Origin: Liquorilactobacillus sicerae
Lineage (GTDB): Bacteria; Bacillota; Bacilli; Lactobacillales; Lactobacillaceae
Direction of reading: 5' to 3'
Length of the DNA: 64,000 bases
Assembly: GCF_029916425.1 (NCBI RefSeq)
Contig: NZ_JAHAVQ010000006.1
Location: 62,001 to 126,000, forward strand
The stretch's first letter is position 1. Each line of letters starts with the position of its first letter. The position numbers and the translations under genes were made by a program. Of this stretch, positions 54,961-63,203 are shown in pieces. Below the pieces are notes generated by a model that made no database searches, was not told the DNA's origin, and saw only the letters and a program-made list of their open reading frames with translations.

Positions 54961-56856
54961 CTAATTCATCTCTTTTCTTATATTTTCATACAGTTCCGAT
55001 GAAGTTCTGGATCTAATTAGACGTTTGATGCCCTCTTTACTTCGAATTAGGTCATAGAAATATGAATATATATTATCTAAGTTATTAGATACTGTTTTAT
55101 CTAAAGCAACAAAGAAACATAATTTTACCTCATCATTTGACCAAATTATTCCTTTTGGGGTTGAAAGAACACCTATTACAGGATGGATGACTTCTTTTAT
55201 ATTTCCATGAGGAATTGCGATAATGCCTAAACTAGTTGATGATAATCTTTCTCTTTCAATTGCAGATTTCTGCATATTAGAAGTCACAAATCCTTGATGA
55301 TATAGTCTATCTGTCAATGAAACAATTGCTTGCTGCCGATCAATTTTTTCATTCTCGATAATGATACAATTTGGGTTAATCATTTTTATAAAAAAGTTAT
55401 CTAAATACTTTCTTTTCTCAATCTCATCAATTGAATTCTTGATGATTTCAAGGTTCTTATCATTTAAAAATGGAGGTACCTGAAGAACTTTTATTTTACT
55501 CGTTGATAAAGGAATTGTTGATAAAATTATATCCGCTTCAATTCCATTCTCAATTAATTTCTGAACAGATAAAAGCTCCAAAGATAATTTTCTCCCAAAA
55601 TGTTCAATTATTTGCTGTTTTAACAGAACAGCGGTTCCATAACCTGTACTGCAAACAATAGCAATTTTGATTTTTTGATTATTTTTAGATTCACGTTCAA
55701 TATAAGATTCAAAATGCAGAGCAATATAACAAATTTCATCTTCGTTAAACATTACTTGATATTCCTTTTGCAAACTTACCGCTAAGCGACTTGCTTCATC
55801 AATTGCTAGCGGAAATTTGAGTTTTATTTGTTTCGTGTATGGGTTTTTAATATAAATGTCCAATTTGCAACGTTTTATTGCTGGCAATAAGTGGATTACT
55901 AAATTTTTTATTAAAAGTTCATCATAACTGCTAAGTTCCTCTTTCAGAAAATTTGTTAATTTATCTGAAGGTTGTGAAATATTACCTGCAGATAATTCAC
56001 TGCCTTTTATAGCAATGATATGAATATTTAAATACTTTATTTCATTTTCCGGAATCTTACAATTAAAGTTTTTTTCAAGAAGTTTAACCAGCTGTGTTGT
56101 TTCCAAAATAACTTCAACTTTTCGATCAATTAAGGGATTGTCATTAATGGTTTCTCCATCTTTTATACGTTGAACAGCAACGATTGAATGAATTAGCAAA
56201 GATTCATATTCATATTCATTAATATTCAAATTGGCTTTTTTAATAAATTCGGCTAAAATCAATTGCATTTTTCTCACATTTGATTCTTGAATATACTTTG
56301 TCAATGCTGGAGGAATATTAAAGTTTCGAGTAAACTTTTCATCATGTTTTCTTTGATTAACTGTCGTTACCCAAAAACTTTTTATCACTCTTGCTGTTAA
56401 ATCATTATTACTCTTGTTATCCCCATCTAGAAAAATTCCTTTTACATTACTAGAAATCTTTATTCCAAAACTTTCTTTTAGTTTATTTAATTCACGAATC
56501 AAAGTACTTCGACTGATAAAAAATTTATCAGCTAAATCATCCAATAATATTGTTTTTTTATTTTTTAATAGAAAATCTAATATTTGCATTTCACGTGAGC
56601 AACTATCTGCTTCATTTAAAGAAATTTGAAAACTTTCTTTTAGTTTAGAAACATTTCCTTTAAAATAAATGCCCACGTTTCTTTTACGTACTAATTCAAC
56701 CCCAAAAGAACTGCATTTTTTTTGAATTTGATCAAGATATTTAACAATTGTTTTACGTGATAAACCAGTATATTCAATTAATTGATGATAGTGAACTTTT
56801 GAATTAACCATAATAAAACTGACTATTTCATTCATTGTTTTATTGGTTGAAGCCAT
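54961..56856 (-). CDS. PRD-domain regulator with EIIB/EIIA modules, second copy
   Basis: A 631-residue regulator of the same architecture as the one at 20.3-22.3 kb. HTH at the N-terminus (HYHQLIEYTGLSRKTIVKYL), a second HTH (DDLADKFFISRSTLIRELNK), PRD1 and PRD2 (about 170-385, with HSIVAVQRIKD and LHFESYIE), EIIB-like (IAIVCSTGYGTAVLLKQQII), and EIIA with SLGIIAIPHGNIKEVIHP. ATG 56856 follows AAGAAGGTG. It is the first gene of the second mannoside operon, so autoregulation through PTS phosphorylation is likely. Confidence 0.92.
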   Translation of the reverse strand: MASTNKTMNEIVSFIMVNSKVHYHQLIEYTGLSRKTIVKYLDQIQKKCSSFGVELVRKRNVGIYFKGNVSKLKESFQISLNEADSCSREMQILDFLLKNKKTILLDDLADKFFISRSTLIRELNKLKESFGIKISSNVKGIFLDGDNKSNNDLTARVIKSFWVTTVNQRKHDEKFTRNFNIPPALTKYIQESNVRKMQLILAEFIKKANLNINEYEYESLLIHSIVAVQRIKDGETINDNPLIDRKVEVILETTQLVKLLEKNFNCKIPENEIKYLNIHIIAIKGSELSAGNISQPSDKLTNFLKEELSSYDELLIKNLVIHLLPAIKRCKLDIYIKNPYTKQIKLKFPLAIDEASRLAVSLQKEYQVMFNEDEICYIALHFESYIERESKNNQKIKIAIVCSTGYGTAVLLKQQIIEHFGRKLSLELLSVQKLIENGIEADIILSTIPLSTSKIKVLQVPPFLNDKNLEIIKNSIDEIEKRKYLDNFFIKMINPNCIIIENEKIDRQQAIVSLTDRLYHQGFVTSNMQKSAIERERLSSTSLGIIAIPHGNIKEVIHPVIGVLSTPKGIIWSNDEVKLCFFVALDKTVSNNLDNIYSYFYDLIRSKEGIKRLIRSRTSSELYENIRKEMN

Positions 56857-56944
56857 AATTTTTTCACCTTCTTTCTATATTCCTATTATAATGTAAGCCT
56901 TTTTACAATTTAATTCCTAAAAACTACACTATTCATTAGTGCCT

Positions 56945-57600
56945 CCAAATTATAACCAACCGTTAAGCGGGTGTTTGCCCCAAAGCCCCATGTACTTGCC
57001 AGCGTCTCAAGACACTAGCTTTTTTATATCAAAGCTAAACTACATTTGTCACTTTTGCTACCGCTTGATCATGTTTTTTCTTGACCTTGAATATATTTCT
57101 TGATGGTTGTTTCATTCATTCCAACCATACTTACATAATTTCCAACCAAAAATGACGATTTCCAAATTTATACTCGTCGTTTGTAGAATTAAGTTAGAAA
57201 CAAAAAAAGCCATTTGTGATAGATTTTTAAATATCCCATAAAACTTGAAACACTTAATTTCGGTGGAATGCTTAAAAGCAAATGCACATAGTTTGGCATC
57301 ATATGACCTTCCAGAACTTTCCCCCTTTTATACTGACATAACAATCTAATATCATTTTGCAAATCTCGTCGATATTGATTATATATGATTTTTCTTCTAT
57401 ACTTTGGTGTAAAGACGATATGGTATTTGCATAACCATTTTGTATGTTCAAGACTATTTAACCTGTTCGCCAATTTTTAGCGTCCCCTTTCGATTTTTAA
57501 ATGTTTGGCTTTGACACCTACATTTTAAATCTTATGGGGGCGTTTTGGTTTAACCGTTTGTTTTTCCACCCGCAAAGCAGGTGGTTTTTTGTTTCGCACG
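56945..57600 (-). mobile_element. IS200/IS605-family element, degenerate
   Basis: An element of about 0.65 kb with a single tnpA-like gene on the minus strand. The right end is near caaccgttaagcgggtg and the left end near the hairpin ccacccgcaaagcaggtgg at 57567-57585. It is the least damaged of three related segments (14565-14735, 34714-34905). Confidence 0.75.
57189..57473 (-). pseudogene. tnpA: IS200-type TnpA, frameshifted
   Basis: The frame from TTG 57473 reads MANRLNSLEHTKWLCKYHIV, FTPKYRRKIIYNQYRRDL, then GHMMPNYVHLLLSIPPKLSV, which is the Y1 transposase fold with the His-x-His-type metal pair altered to His-Leu-Leu. After KIYHKWLFLFL the frame is lost. The continuing NHQEIYSRSRKNMIKR in another frame, with the Tyr region, lies at 57060-57130. 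Inactive. Confidence 0.7.
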
Positions 57601-57635
57601 CAAGCAAGCTCAACTAGGTCTAAAGACAATAACAA

Positions 57636-57676
57636 AACCTCCAAAGGTAGATTTTTAAAAATCCACTTTGGAGGTT
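57636..57676 (-). terminator. terminator of the mannose-family PTS operon
   Basis: The arms aacctccaaa (57636-57645) and tttggaggtt (57667-57676) pair, and the interior gatttttaaaaatc extends the stem. In the minus direction TTTTGTT follows. It lies 47 bp after the EIIA stop. Confidence 0.75.
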
Positions 57677-57723
57677 GATTTAATTTAACTTAATTTTGGA
57701 ACAACCTTTTCTTACATTTCACT

Positions 57724-58152
57724 TTAAATTCCATCTGAAAAATCATCATCTTGCTGCAAAGCAAGATTCTTCTTAACAAAAGAACGCGTGCCGACTTTAC
57801 TCAATCCAATTAATTGTTCCGCCATATCAGCAGCTGAATGTGAATAAGATTTTAACTGCATCCCTACCTCAATCAAAGACCCAATATTACAACCAGCAAC
57901 TACCGCTGCATCATTATTGTTATCACTGACGACAACTGCTCGTTTAAAGGGTGTCCCACCAAAAAGGTCACAAAAAAATACCGTTTTATCACCATCCGCC
58001 AATATCGCCTTAAACTCATTGTCGAGCTCACTTTCACTTTTGCCTTCAGTAAAGTTAACGTATTTAATCTCCTCGATTGGCCCCATTAACAGCTCAACAG
58101 TTGATTTGATTCCCTCAGCAAATTTTCCATGACCAGTTACTACTATCTTCAT
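57724..58152 (-). CDS. PTS mannose-family EIIA
   Basis: A 142-residue EIIA of the mannose/sorbose class. The phospho-His is in IVVTGHGKFAEGIKSTVELL and the conserved DLFGGTPFKRAVVVS follows. It is the last gene of the operon (GntR regulator, EIIB, EIIC, EIID, EIIA) and starts 1 bp after the EIID stop. Confidence 0.9.
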   Translation of the reverse strand: MKIVVTGHGKFAEGIKSTVELLMGPIEEIKYVNFTEGKSESELDNEFKAILADGDKTVFFCDLFGGTPFKRAVVVSDNNNDAAVVAGCNIGSLIEVGMQLKSYSHSAADMAEQLIGLSKVGTRSFVKKNLALQQDDDFSDGI

Positions 58153-58153
58153 T

Positions 58154-58977
58154 TTACAAAACTCCTAACCAAGATAAGAAAATTGCTAAAACAAAAGTCA
58201 TCACAATCAACAAAACTGGACTCGTATTCTTCTTTTTAAGCAGCCAATATAATAAGAACGTATACCCAAGTGGCAAAATATTAGGAAAAATCCGGTCAAA
58301 AAATTGTGTTTGGATTGAGATTGAATGACCTGATGCAACATGAATTTTCGTTTTAACCGAAATTGAAACATAAGTTGCAATCAAACCGCCAATAACTGTA
58401 CAACCCAATATTCCAGCAGCACGAGAAACAATCGCTGAATTTTCACGAATTTTAGTGATTGCTCTTGCACCAGTATTATAACCAATATGAGCAATTGGAA
58501 TTCTCGCCAAAAACATGAGTACATAGACCATGAAGAAGATTAATGGCCCTAGAATGCTCCCACTTTTAGCAAATGAAGCAGTAATCCCGGCAACAATTGG
58601 CAAATTGGCAAAATTGTAAACCACGTAATTGCATCACCAATCCCTGCTAAAGGTCCAAACAACGCAATTCGTAATCCATCAATCGTTGATCTTTTTTCAT
58701 TATTTTCTTCAAGCGATGCCTCTAATCCCATTAAAAATGGTGCCGCATAATTATTAGTATTGATAAATTGTAAGTTAGCCGTCATCGCCTTAGCTAAACC
58801 ATCTTTATCTTCTTGATAAACTTTTTTTAGCGTCGGCAGAATTGCCATGGTCCAGCCATCAGCTTGCATTCTTTCATAGTTGAAAGCTGACTGGTTAAAA
58901 ATTGAGCGAACAGCCATCTTGGTAATATCACGTTGGGTTAATTTTCCCCGCTGCTTTTTGGTTTCTTTAGATTCCAT
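58154..58977 (-). pseudogene. PTS mannose-family EIID, broken by an 8-bp duplication
   Basis: Two overlapping frames make one EIID of about 272 residues. The first (from ATG 58977) reads KLTQRDITKMAVRSIFNQSA, NYERMQADGWTMAILPTLKK and FGPLAGIGDAITWFTILPI. The second continues VAGITASFAKSGSILGPLIF, IPIAHIGYNTGARAIT and ends at 58154. Removing one copy of the tandem attggcaa at 58596-58611 restores LPIVAGITAS. EIID is needed for transport in this family, so the permease should be inactive as sequenced. The start overlaps the EIIC stop by 11 bp. Confidence 0.85.
58596..58611 (-). repeat. 8-bp tandem duplication (attggcaa x2) causing the EIID frameshift
   Basis: attggcaa at 58596-58603 is repeated at 58604-58611. 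Eight is not a multiple of three, so one extra copy shifts the EIID frame. Reversion by slippage or recombination would repair the gene. Confidence 0.85.
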
Positions 58978-59776
58978 CGCTGCCATCCCCTCCCATGCTA
59001 CTTTCGTCAATCTTTTCTAATAATTTTTTCTGGTTAGCTTTTTCTTTCTTGTCACGGTAATAAACAATCATTGCTAAAGAAAAACCAATGACCGCCACTG
59101 GCATTAAGTTGCTGAACTTAATAAAGCAGGCTGCGGCAAATCCTAATAACAAATATGGTACAAATTCAACTTTAAGCATGCTCTTAAGAAGTAAGCCAAA
59201 GCCGACAGCCGGTAAAATATTCCCAGCAATTTTAAATCCATGACTCAACCAAACCGGCATTGAATTTACTAATTCCTTCATTGGAGCTTGGGCACCATAA
59301 GCACAAAGAAAAGTTACAATTCCATATGTCAAACCAACAATCAATGTTGGCAACAAGGCCAAGCGGGCAAACTTCTTGGTTTCGGCATTTTTGGCATAAA
59401 CATCCAACTTTTTGGTAAAAAGTGAAAAAGCTGAGTAGTAAAATAAAATTATATATTGCATTAAAATACTGAATGGTAACGACAAGCCGATTGATGCTGC
59501 TGCTGATTTGCCAGTTGTAAAAGCTAAAACAACCGTCATGACGCCGGCTAAAACTGGGTTAGGCGGCTGAGTTCCACCAACCGGAGTCAAACCAGCAAAA
59601 GCTAATTCAGTCAAGCCACCAGCAATAATTCCCAGGCGCAAATCACCAAGTATCAATCCGGTAACGGTACAAACAATCATTGGCCGAAAAATATAAAAAC
59701 CTTCTAACCAAAAATCAATTCCCGCTACGACAGTGAAAATCGAAATTAAAATGCCTTCCATTAATGTAATCTGCAC
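58967..59776 (-). CDS. PTS mannose-family EIIC
   Basis: A 269-residue membrane permease of the mannose/sorbose/N-acetylgalactosamine class: MEGILISIFTVVAGIDFWLE, then GLILGDLRLGIIAGGLTELA and TPVGGTQPPNPVLAGVM. About seven to eight hydrophobic segments. It pairs with EIID to form the channel. It starts 1 bp after EIIB. Confidence 0.93.
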   Translation of the reverse strand: MQITLMEGILISIFTVVAGIDFWLEGFYIFRPMIVCTVTGLILGDLRLGIIAGGLTELAFAGLTPVGGTQPPNPVLAGVMTVVLAFTTGKSAAASIGLSLPFSILMQYIILFYYSAFSLFTKKLDVYAKNAETKKFARLALLPTLIVGLTYGIVTFLCAYGAQAPMKELVNSMPVWLSHGFKIAGNILPAVGFGLLLKSMLKVEFVPYLLLGFAAACFIKFSNLMPVAVIGFSLAMIVYYRDKKEKANQKKLLEKIDESSMGGDGSDGI

Positions 59777-59777
59777 T

Positions 59778-60260
59778 TTAAATCACATCCCTTATTGATT
59801 GCTTCTTATCTTCTGGAACCTCCTGAACATAGACATCTACACCCTGATCAGCCAAAAATAATAAGTCATCTTTGTCTGCTTGATCCATATAGGTATATTT
59901 TGTAACTTGTGTTTTACCTTCTGAATAATGCATATTGCCGATGTTCACCTGATCAATTGGTACACCACCTTCAACCAGCCGTCGAACATCCTGTGGCGTT
60001 CTAACAACTAAAAAGATTTTCTGACGGGGACTTGCCCGAAAAATATTTTTGATTGTCTTTTCAACTGTCCAAAATCTAATCCCCACTCCCGAAGTTTCAG
60101 CCGTTGCGGCCATTAATTGCTGCTGCAATTCATCTTGTGCCGTATCGTCATTAACAACTAACAGTAAGTTTGCGCCAATTGAAGAAGTCCACACAACGCC
60201 GACTTGTCCATGAACTAAACGGTTATCGATTCTGGTTAAAACAATTTGTGGTGTATTCAT
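59778..60260 (-). CDS. PTS mannose-family EIIB
   Basis: A 160-residue EIIB with the phospho-His in TRIDNRLVHGQVGVVWTSSI and DQVNIGNMHYSEGKTQV. It receives phosphate from the EIIA encoded at the end of the operon. It starts 19 bp after the GntR stop. Confidence 0.93.
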   Translation of the reverse strand: MNTPQIVLTRIDNRLVHGQVGVVWTSSIGANLLLVVNDDTAQDELQQQLMAATAETSGVGIRFWTVEKTIKNIFRASPRQKIFLVVRTPQDVRRLVEGGVPIDQVNIGNMHYSEGKTQVTKYTYMDQADKDDLLFLADQGVDVYVQEVPEDKKQSIRDVI

Positions 60261-60279
60261 ATAAGTAACCTTCCTTAAA

Positions 60280-60999
60280 CTAGATAATGTACATAATTAA
60301 ATCACCAACTGCGATTGCGTGCCCGTAAAAAGAAATTTTTTCAATTCCTTCATTTCTCTCAAAGCCTCTGAGATACACGTTAACTAACGGATCACCACGA
60401 CTTAAGTCAAATAATTTCTGTGATTTTTTATCAATTACTCCAGAAACTATCTTTGTTGTGAAACGAGCATTAAAACCAAATTTCTTTCGTAAAAAAGCAA
60501 ATAAATCGTTATTTAAAATTTCCGATAAATAAATTTTTTGGAAACGATTAAATAACAAGTAACTTTCAAAATAAAAACACGGCTTTTGATCGGCATAGTA
60601 CATAATTCCAATATTATAAATATATGTGTCTTGACTTAAATTCATGATTCCACGAATTTTCTTCAAAGAACCATCAACAATTAAATCAAAATGAATAACT
60701 TTAAAGCCAAAATCAAGACCCATACTCTCAATGATTTTTCGAATGTTTAAGTACTTTAATCCAATGCCATCCTCATCATCATTTGTTTTAACAAAAGATC
60801 CTTGGCCTTGCTTTTTGAAAATATATTTTCTCTTTTCGAGTTCTGCCAATGCCCGTCGAACTGTAATGCGACTAACATGATACAAATCACATAACTGATT
60901 CTCTGAAGGTAACTTATTTCCTTCAGGAATCGTTCCAGATTCAATTTGATAAATTAAATCATCTAACATTTTTTGATATAGTGGCTGCACGCGCGCCAT
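60280..60999 (-). CDS. GntR-family (HutC/UTRA) regulator
   Basis: A 239-residue regulator. An N-terminal winged helix (YQKMLDDLIYQIESGTIPEG, NKLPSENQLCDLYHVSRITV, RRALAELEKRKYIFKKQGQG) precedes a C-terminal UTRA ligand domain (YNIGIMYYADQKPCFYFESY, SRGDPLVNVYLRGFERN). Such proteins usually repress the adjacent sugar operon and are released by a sugar phosphate. ATG 60999 follows AGGGTGAT; a GTG at 61008 lies inside that site. It is the first gene of the PTS operon. Confidence 0.9.
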   Translation of the reverse strand: MARVQPLYQKMLDDLIYQIESGTIPEGNKLPSENQLCDLYHVSRITVRRALAELEKRKYIFKKQGQGSFVKTNDDEDGIGLKYLNIRKIIESMGLDFGFKVIHFDLIVDGSLKKIRGIMNLSQDTYIYNIGIMYYADQKPCFYFESYLLFNRFQKIYLSEILNNDLFAFLRKKFGFNARFTTKIVSGVIDKKSQKLFDLSRGDPLVNVYLRGFERNEGIEKISFYGHAIAVGDLIMYII

Positions 61000-61014
61000 T
61001 AGGATCACCCTAAC

Positions 61015-61034
61015 TTGTTATATATTTATAACAA
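61015..61034. promoter_or_regulatory. 20-bp palindrome, probable GntR operator
   Basis: ttgttatatatttataacaa is a perfect inverted repeat with 8-bp arms, 15 bp upstream of the regulator start. HutC-type GntR proteins bind such AT-rich palindromes, so autoregulation is likely. Confidence 0.6.
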
Positions 61035-61067
61035 CCACACTTGTATTTAAGCACCATTTTGTCTGGC

Positions 61068-61081
61068 TGTCAACGCTTTCA
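61068..61081 (-). promoter_or_regulatory. cre site (CcpA)
   Basis: On the minus strand TGAAAGCGTTGACA matches the consensus TGWAANCGNTNWCA at every position. It lies about 70 bp upstream of the GntR-PTS operon and predicts carbon catabolite control. Confidence 0.75.
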
Positions 61082-61249
61082 GTAAGAGAATAATATTAAT
61101 AAAATGTATCCACTTGCAAGTATAGTTATCAAACTAATTATGTCATAAAATCTCTGAAAACAATTTCTTTGAAAAATCACTGCTGATTAAAGCCGATTAA
61201 TACAATCATTCTATATTATTTGAGCTTTTATTTAAACAACTGAAACCTT

Positions 61250-61405
61250 GAATTGTCAAATTAAGTGCAACACCTTATCAAAATTGACCTCATATGGTGT
61301 GCGCCAATCCATACCCTTTTTTGGACGAAACTTACCTCGATGACATAATTTATGAATAGCGCCACGATTTCCGTGACTTAAGCCATGTTTATCAAATAGC
61401 TCTAT
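61250..61405 (-). mobile_element. IS30 relic with internal deletion
   Basis: It begins with the same terminal sequence as the intact IS30 (gaattgtcaaattaagtgca). It encodes the two ends of the transposase joined: GLSHGNRGAIHKLCHRGK followed directly by FRPKKGMDWRTPYEV. The catalytic middle is deleted. Confidence 0.85.
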
Positions 61406-61547
61406 TGGTACAATCTCGAAAAATGAAGATATCGTAAGCATTCAAAATGAGTACGCACAAAAACTAACAAATAAGCTTAAGACTGTTTCTAAGCCTCAAG
61501 TTCATAATAGCAGACAGCTGCAAAAATCATTTAGAATAAAAAATTAA
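61404..61547 (+). pseudogene. 3' fragment of an unrecognised gene next to the IS30 relic
   Basis: Starting at the edge of the IS30 relic the plus strand stays open for 47 codons: SIGTISKNEDIVSIQNEYAQ, KLTNKLKTVSKPQVHNSR, then a stop at 61545. There is no start or ribosome binding site. It may be the tail of a gene cut by the element; the family is not recognised. Confidence 0.35.
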
Positions 61548-61610
61548 AAAAATGACTGTACTCCAATTAAGTTAAAGCTATAATTTGGGATACTGAAGCC
61601 TTTTGGGCAA

Positions 61611-61632
61611 ACGGTCAATTATTAGGTGCTTG
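61611..61632. mobile_element. solitary IS66-end relic
   Basis: acggtcaattattaggtgct followed by tgc is the right terminal repeat of IS66 with few changes. No transposase is attached. Confidence 0.6.
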
Positions 61633-61733
61633 CTCCCAATTTACAATCTAAGTGCAACAAATAAAAAATATACAAATAAGCCATGGAGGCCTAAACTTAA
61701 AGTACTCAATGACTCTAAAGAAAGGACATCCCC

Positions 61734-61905
61734 ATGACTTATAATCCAGGAATAACTATCAAAAAACATTAACAGTAACATTTACCAGAAGAAAGAGGCA
61801 AAATTGAAGCCTACTTGAAGGCTAGAAAACTTCAAGTAGATATTGCTAGTTTAATTGGATGCAGCCGCGTACCATTTCTCATGAAATCAAGTGTGATATC
61901 AGTTC
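61734..61905 (+). pseudogene. second IS30-type transposase, N-terminal relic
   Basis: From ATG 61734 the pieces read MTYNPGITIKKH, then, after stops, PEERGKIEAYLKARKLQVDI and ASLIGCSR. This is the start of an IS30 transposase of a different subgroup from the one at 43.6 kb. Point mutations and truncation have destroyed it. Confidence 0.6.
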
Positions 61906-61942
61906 AACAACTTAACTTTGACTATCTTTTTTTCATGATTTT

Positions 61943-63187
61943 TTATTTTTTTACAATGAAATTTGACATTGCAACCGCAATAGTAACACCTAAGCCTAAT
62001 GGTAAAATTGCCGAATAATTCAAATGACTGATCTCAAAAAGCATCATTAAAGCCATCAATGGTGCCTGTTGTGAAGCAGCAAGCAAACTACAACCACCTA
62101 AAATACTGCACTGCCAAATAGAAATATTTGGCAAAAATGATTGCAAACTCAATCCCAGTATTGCTCCTAAAGCAGCTCCAACTGCAATTGAAGGCGTAAT
62201 CGTACCACCCGAAGCCCCACTTTTAATCGTTAAAATCGTTACGATCACTTTTAAAATTGCACCCAATAATAACAACCAGATCAGTTTGCGACTGGTTGTA
62301 TCAATCGCTAACTGTGCCAACGCACGACCATTACCCATGATCTGCGGAAAGACTAGCGAGATCAAGCCAGTCAAAAAAGCTACGACAGGTAATTGCCATA
62401 AAATGCTGTTTTTATTGGTTCGAGCTTGACCCGCTTTTTTAAAAGCATTGCGAAAAAGGCCACCAACTAGTCCACATAAAGGAGCCACAATTATAACTAA
62501 AATGAGAAACTTGAATGAAAAATATTGACTGCCAACTCGATAGTATGGTCCGAAGCCTTTCACGAGAGTACCGATCATCATTGAAATTGACGACATCGTT
62601 AAACTAACTAAAACAATCTTTTTAGAAACCTTTTTTAACAACATTTCTACACAAAATAACATTCCTGTTAAAGGCGCACTGTAAACTCCAGCAAAACCGG
62701 CACCAGCTGCAGCTGCAAGTAATAACTGCTGATCATCTTTTGATAGGTTCAATTTAAGCCGTTGCAAAAGCCGCTCCCATAACTGCGACAGCATCACCCC
62801 TGCTTCACGAGGCGCTAGTTCTTTGCCAATCGAGCCACCAGTTCCAACGTAAAAAATCTGTGTCATAACATGAATTGCTGTTTGAATCGGAGGCATTTGC
62901 TGACCAGTAAGTGCTTTATTGATTGAAATCGTCGGTTTAAATTTAGTTCTTAAGTACCACCAAATAATAGCTGCTATCATTCCACCTAAAAGGACTGATA
63001 CTAATCGCTGTTCTGGCAAAACAGTTGTAGCAACTGGTTGCTTAACACTTTCTTGAAAAGCTAGAAAAATCTTTTCGGTCATATCAAGCAAGATACTTAA
63101 CAATAACGAACTGATCCCAACGATTACTCCTAACATAATAGTAGAAAAAAATAAAATCTGGTTTTCCCTTTGACGTATATTATTCAC
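61943..63187 (-). CDS. ClC-family chloride channel/antiporter
   Basis: A 414-residue membrane protein of the ClC family with 10 or more hydrophobic segments. The selectivity motif GTGGSIGKELAPREAGVMLS is a variant of GxGxxGREGP. Further motifs are AAAGAGFAGVYSAPLTGMLF and IKSGASGGTITPSIAVGAAL. ClC proteins move chloride or fluoride, often with protons. GTG 63187 is preferred because it lies 17 bp after the amidase stop. The frame extends to a TTG at 63226 that overlaps the amidase gene. The Glu gate position of exchangers is occupied (KE in GKELAP), so transporter-type activity is plausible. Confidence 0.88.
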   Translation of the reverse strand: MNNIRQRENQILFFSTIMLGVIVGISSLLLSILLDMTEKIFLAFQESVKQPVATTVLPEQRLVSVLLGGMIAAIIWWYLRTKFKPTISINKALTGQQMPPIQTAIHVMTQIFYVGTGGSIGKELAPREAGVMLSQLWERLLQRLKLNLSKDDQQLLLAAAAGAGFAGVYSAPLTGMLFCVEMLLKKVSKKIVLVSLTMSSISMMIGTLVKGFGPYYRVGSQYFSFKFLILVIIVAPLCGLVGGLFRNAFKKAGQARTNKNSILWQLPVVAFLTGLISLVFPQIMGNGRALAQLAIDTTSRKLIWLLLLGAILKVIVTILTIKSGASGGTITPSIAVGAALGAILGLSLQSFLPNISIWQCSILGGCSLLAASQQAPLMALMMLFEISHLNYSAILPLGLGVTIAVAMSNFIVKK

Positions 63188-63203
63188 GCAGACACAACCT
63201 AAC

